From contig NZHC01000116.1 in assembly GCA_002689655.1 (NCBI GenBank), positions 1 to 58,955 of the forward strand: a stretch of 58,955 nucleotides of DNA, given 5' to 3'. A program made the translations under genes and the position numbers. Under the pieces are notes generated by a model. It saw nothing but the letters and a program-made list of their open reading frames with translations. It was not told the origin of the DNA and did no database searches. This DNA comes from Rhodopirellula sp. (lineage in GTDB: Bacteria > Planctomycetota > Planctomycetia > Pirellulales > Pirellulaceae). Shown here one piece after another: positions 55,845 through 58,955 of the stretch (its first letter is position 1; the number at the start of each line of letters is the position of its first letter).

Positions 55845-57365
55845 ATGATCTTCAATAACCAGTCCTTCTTTTTTCTCTCCCCCACAACCTGGAGAGGAAT
55901 TTTCCTGATCCTATTGATAACAGGAATTGGCTCGACTGCTGCTGCACAGAGGACGAACATTCTGTTATTTACAGCAGATGATTTGCACGCGGAATCCCTC
56001 GGTGTCTATGGTGGGATGCCCGCAGACTTGACCCCAAATCTCGACGCGTTCGCAGCTGAAGGGCTGAAATTCAATCGAGCACACGTGAACGTCGCAATAT
56101 GCGCACCGTGCCGTGCTGTGATTGCAACGGGTCGCTACAGCCATCGCTCAGGAGCGATGGGGTTCATGCCTGCCCGCGAAAATGTGCCTGACATTGTGAA
56201 TACTTTGCAGGCTGGTGGTTATCTCGCAGGCATCCTTGGCAAGGTCGGTCATTCTTCACCAAAAAACTCCATGAACTGGGACTACTCCTTTGACCAAAAA
56301 GAATTGGGGAATGGCAGAAATCCAGAAATCTACTACCAACGAAGCAAGGCATTTTTAGCCCTCAGCCAAAAGGAGCAAAAGCCGTTTTACTTCATGGTCA
56401 ATTCTCATGACCCCCATCGCCCCTACTGCAACCCCGAAAAGCTGACGAGAGGTGCTGCGATGCCGTCACGCACCTACAAGGCAGCTGACGTAACGGTGCC
56501 CGGTTTCCTGCCAGATCTTCCCGGAGTGCGAGAAGAACTTGCCCAATATTTGAATTCCACCCGACGGCTAGACGATACATTCGGAAGAGTCATGCAAGCC
56601 TTGAACGAATCGGGCATGGCCGAAAACACCTTAGTGATCTTCATCTCAGACAATGGAATCGCGGTACCATTTGCCAAGTGCAATGCATGGTTTCACAGCT
56701 CACGCACTCCATGCTTGGTCCGCTGGCCCAAGGTAGTCAGTCCCAACACAAGTAACGACACGGACTTTGTATCCGTCGTTGACTTCTTTCCCACGTTCCT
56801 GCAGGCATCCGGTGTCCAGGGCCCTGCCGGACTCGACGGCCAGTCATTCCTGCCGTTGCTAAGAGGTAAAAAACAGGCGGGACGAGAACAGGTCTATACG
56901 CAGATCGATTCCAAAGCCGGAGGCGATTCAGTACCGATGCGAGCCATCCAGAATGGCAAGTACGGGTATATCTACAACCCCTTCAGTGACCAGAAACACT
57001 GGTACCGCAACAACAATGAAGGAAAAACAATGGCAGCCATGCAGGCAGCTGCCGAATCAGATCCAGCGATCGCTGACCGAATCAAGCTATTCCGGTATCG
57101 CGTTCCAGAAGAATTCTATGACTTGCTTAACGATCCGGACTGCCTCAACAATCTGATTCATGACACGCAGCATGCAACTACGATTGCCTCGATGCAAGAA
57201 CAGTTGATCAGGCAAATGAGAAAAACAGACGACCCCATGCTGGATGCATTCCTTAATCGAAGCGACCGTGCCGCCGTCGGTCAGATCCTGATCGACACCT
57301 ACGGGCCTCCCAAGATAAAAGCCAAGAAGAAACCCAAGGCCAATCGCAACCAACAAAAAAAATGA
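55845..57365 (+). CDS. Sulfatase, heparan-N-sulfatase-like (S1 family)
   Basis: This exported sulfatase has about 506 residues from ATG 55845 (an in-frame TTG at 55806 adds 13). The signal peptide ends near 'GSTAAAQ'. 'LLFTADDLHAESLGVYGG' and 'FISDNGIAVPF' supply metal ligands. The formylglycine site is C-A-P-C-R at Cys86: the C-x-P-x-R core is intact, but the +3 residue is Cys, not the usual Ser/Thr. 'FHSSRTPCLVRWPKV' matches the SGSH-like subgroup. The C-terminus is very lysine-rich (17 residues, 'KIKAKKKPKANRNQQKK'), which could bind a polyanionic glycan or the cell surface. It stands alone, divergent from the zinc-ribbon and ceramidase-family genes. Confidence 0.86.
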   Translation: MIFNNQSFFFLSPTTWRGIFLILLITGIGSTAAAQRTNILLFTADDLHAESLGVYGGMPADLTPNLDAFAAEGLKFNRAHVNVAICAPCRAVIATGRYSHRSGAMGFMPARENVPDIVNTLQAGGYLAGILGKVGHSSPKNSMNWDYSFDQKELGNGRNPEIYYQRSKAFLALSQKEQKPFYFMVNSHDPHRPYCNPEKLTRGAAMPSRTYKAADVTVPGFLPDLPGVREELAQYLNSTRRLDDTFGRVMQALNESGMAENTLVIFISDNGIAVPFAKCNAWFHSSRTPCLVRWPKVVSPNTSNDTDFVSVVDFFPTFLQASGVQGPAGLDGQSFLPLLRGKKQAGREQVYTQIDSKAGGDSVPMRAIQNGKYGYIYNPFSDQKHWYRNNNEGKTMAAMQAAAESDPAIADRIKLFRYRVPEEFYDLLNDPDCLNNLIHDTQHATTIASMQEQLIRQMRKTDDPMLDAFLNRSDRAAVGQILIDTYGPPKIKAKKKPKANRNQQKK

Positions 57366-57710
57366 GGAACCTGACTGTTACCCAGTTGTTCCAGTCATTT
57401 AACGCAGGCTCACTGCAGCCCTGCTCGGACCCAACATCCGAGTGGGTGTTGACCCTATCTCATCGCCCTCATCAACACCATCATTGATAATGCACACCTC
57501 TTTCAAGACTTACCACAAAGCAGGCAACTTGAAAGATCACCGTTTGATCTCTGTTTAATTAACGCCAAAAACACTATTCGAAAACTGAGATACTGAAATT
57601 GCAGTGGCCGCAGTTCCTGAAATCTGCTTACAGTTTGAGATCTTCTGCGTCCATCAAATGAGATCGAATTTCCGTTCCGAAATGGTTCTCTGCGGCATTG
57701 TCTTCAGCCA

Positions 57711-57950
57711 ATGCCGTTCGTATTGAAGCAGCACTTCTGGAACGTTTTCTCAAATCTCCTGAGTTGCAAAGACGCCCAAAGCCAACTCGGATCCCTCAGC
57801 ACGGCATCTCTTCGAGCAGAGTATGGTCGGCGGATTCATGCTCACACGCGAGCTAAGACGCATTACAAAGCTGCCGCAACACGAATCGCTCAACAAAACC
57901 TCGACTCACCTGAGCTGATCGATGTCGAGTTGATACAGAGGGCAACTTGA
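57711..57950 (+). CDS. Hypothetical protein, 79 aa, doubtful
   Basis: The second half is basic and looks helical ('LRAEYGRRIHAHTRAKTHYK', then 'LDSPELIDVELIQRA'). The first half is less convincing. An overlapping plus frame just upstream ('ALLERFLKSPELQ') also looks coding-like, so a frameshifted small gene is possible. There is no strong ribosome-binding site and no family. Confidence 0.25.
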   Translation: MPFVLKQHFWNVFSNLLSCKDAQSQLGSLSTASLRAEYGRRIHAHTRAKTHYKAAATRIAQQNLDSPELIDVELIQRAT

Positions 57951-58120
57951 ATCGAATCCACCAGCTTAATTTTCGAAGCGGAAGAAGCTGAGGCAGGGCA
58001 CCTGATATCTTCCGAGTCCGCAGGTTGTGATTCGCTTTCCGTTAAAGTCGTTGATCTATCCAGTTATCTAAGGGAGCCAGTCGATTTATTATAATGGAGA
58101 CTGCCGGAACTGAAGTTGAT

Positions 58121-58258
58121 TTACTGATGCTCTGTGGTAACGAACTTAATAACGTCTCCAATATCTTTGTTGAGCATCGTTCGCATGCTGACCAACCCCA
58201 GCGATTCAATGACTTGACGAGCATCCTCACGGAAGCTGGATCCCCCTACCAAATCCAT
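58121..58258 (-). CDS. Candidate short protein, 45 aa
   Basis: ATG at 58258, TAA at 58123-58121. The sequence has a regular amphipathic helical pattern ('FREDARQVIESLGLVSMRT' then 'LNKDIGDVIKFVTTEHQ'), more protein-like than expected by chance. GGGAG lies upstream but about 17 bases from the ATG, too far to be ideal. An in-frame stop lies a few codons before the ATG. No family is recognised. It is downstream of the HEAT-repeat gene on the same strand. Confidence 0.32.
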   Translation of the reverse strand: MDLVGGSSFREDARQVIESLGLVSMRTMLNKDIGDVIKFVTTEHQ

Positions 58259-58385
58259 ATGCAGTTCGCATCAAACTCCCGTTAGGCAGTGGGAGCTAAA
58301 ACTCGGCATGAACTTACAACTGAACGTGTTTACCTACCGCCAGCAGGAGCCAAGGTTGGTCCTTGTTCGGTCTCAAGCGGATCAT

Positions 58386-58955
58386 TTACTCGGGTTGCGG
58401 CAGCAGGATAGGTGCATTCTCATCAAATGAGGCTGTGCCCTGTTTGCCATCCATGACGTACTGGATGATCAACTTCTTGACCTTCCCCGGCACGGGATCT
58501 CCGCCAAACGTGGCATTGTACCCACGCCCCGACAAATTAATCCAAGGCAGCGATCCTGCGTTCTTCTGAATCACCGCGGTTACATCCTTGCTAATACCAT
58601 CGGCTCCATAGCCGGCTTTAACGATCTTCAGTTTGACCGGCTTCATTCCCCCGGCATTCATGATCGACGCGATGTCCCCTGCTTTCCCCCCGAGCTTCTG
58701 CGCGATCTGCGAGGCGGCTACCGTTGCATCGGTTTTCAGTGCAGCAACCCGTTGAGCTTGGATTGCCAAAGCCAGTCCCTCTGCACTGGGGTGGATTTTC
58801 AGGACATCGAGTACCAACTTCTGCTCGTCGAGCCTTACTGCCTTCTCGAAGGCCTGCCTGCACATCTCAACACGTTGAGGTTCAGGCATCGGAAATTTCC
58901 GAGCGACCCCGATGTAACCGCGCATGCCTCGCACACGATACTTGGAAGAAGGGCC
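58386..58955 (-). CDS. C-terminal part of a HEAT-repeat protein (partial)
   Basis: The frame runs off the right edge without a required start, so this is the last 189 codons of a longer gene. The visible part begins in helical HEAT-like repeats ('RGMRGYIGVARKFPMPEP', 'CRQAFEKAVRLDEQKLVLDV'). It then has a C-terminal beta domain from about 'VKLKIVKAGYGADGISKDVT' to 'NAPILLP'. This ending resembles the DnaJ-C11-type C-terminal domain (DUF3395-like) seen at the end of planctomycete HEAT proteins, with 'NATFGGDPVPGKVKKL' as its core. In such proteins the N-terminal part often carries further sugar- or haem-related domains, which cannot be seen here. Confidence 0.75.
   Translation of the reverse strand, partial: GPSSKYRVRGMRGYIGVARKFPMPEPQRVEMCRQAFEKAVRLDEQKLVLDVLKIHPSAEGLALAIQAQRVAALKTDATVAASQIAQKLGGKAGDIASIMNAGGMKPVKLKIVKAGYGADGISKDVTAVIQKNAGSLPWINLSGRGYNATFGGDPVPGKVKKLIIQYVMDGKQGTASFDENAPILLPQPE

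Larger units (their letters stand above)
57366..58385. other. Gene-poor stretch of about 1 kb
   Basis: No known family is visible here. It holds two short frames listed separately (57711-57950 plus, 58121-58258 minus). Downstream of the HEAT gene on the minus strand, CTCCC and GGGAG pair (about 58275-58294) with T's after the stem, possibly a weak terminator. I saw no tRNA or repeat. Confidence 0.4.

Overview
The window looks like a chromosomal segment of a planctomycete, probably of the Pirellulaceae/Planctomycetaceae type, at roughly 50% GC. The evidence is the family mix. It has DUF1549/DUF1553 cytochrome proteins paired with a DUF1501 Tat protein, and a ThuA / discoidin / beta-propeller / HEAT / haem fusion of the PVC type. 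It also has three formylglycine sulfatases, several SGNH/SASA esterases, a DUF1080 domain, a Ser/Thr kinase with a WD40-like tail beside an ECF sigma factor, and a HEAT protein cut by the right edge. No species can be named. I found no tRNA, rRNA, CRISPR array, insertion sequence or prophage.

Layout. 0-4.7 kb: the tail of a plus-strand gene with a strong terminator, an MFS transporter, a gene-poor stretch of about 1.3 kb, an RlmA-type rRNA methyltransferase and a convergent phospholipase-C-like protein. 4.9-14.3 kb: a polysaccharide-degradation block with a sulfatase, a PL10 pectate lyase, an SGNH esterase, and the planctomycete cytochrome/DUF1553 plus DUF1501 pair. 14.7-19.2 kb: an RND efflux pump with permease first and adaptor second. 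19.4-27.2 kb: a sulfatase-DUF1080 fusion, a FkbM methyltransferase and two SASA-type esterases, one of them a 992-residue multidomain protein. 27.7-30.6 kb: a class III aminotransferase and an APC permease, probably a catabolic pair. 30.7-36.3 kb: a kinase-sigma signalling pair on the minus strand. 36.9-46.6 kb: a class 3 lipase, a beta-propeller lactonase, another SASA esterase, a coiled-coil membrane protein, a cold-shock protein, a small lipoprotein, a DTW-domain tRNA-modifying enzyme and an EF-hand esterase. 46.9-59 kb: the large PVC haem protein, a second Ser/Thr kinase, acetolactate decarboxylase with an N-terminal ribbon-helix-helix-like segment, a small membrane protein, a ceramidase-family protein, a candidate small zinc-ribbon protein, a third sulfatase and the partial HEAT protein.

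How the genes may work together. Many products carry signal peptides and act on sulfated, acetylated or uronate-rich polysaccharides. The sulfatase, PL10 lyase and SGNH esterase at 4.9-9.0 kb are the best case for cooperation on one substrate. The cytochrome/DUF1501 pair beside them has no settled biochemical role. No single compact, wholly new system stands out. The best leads are the unusual domain fusions, the kinase-sigma pair, and several short reading frames and one possible decayed gene in the gaps. Short-frame calls rest on reading by eye and are marked with low confidence.
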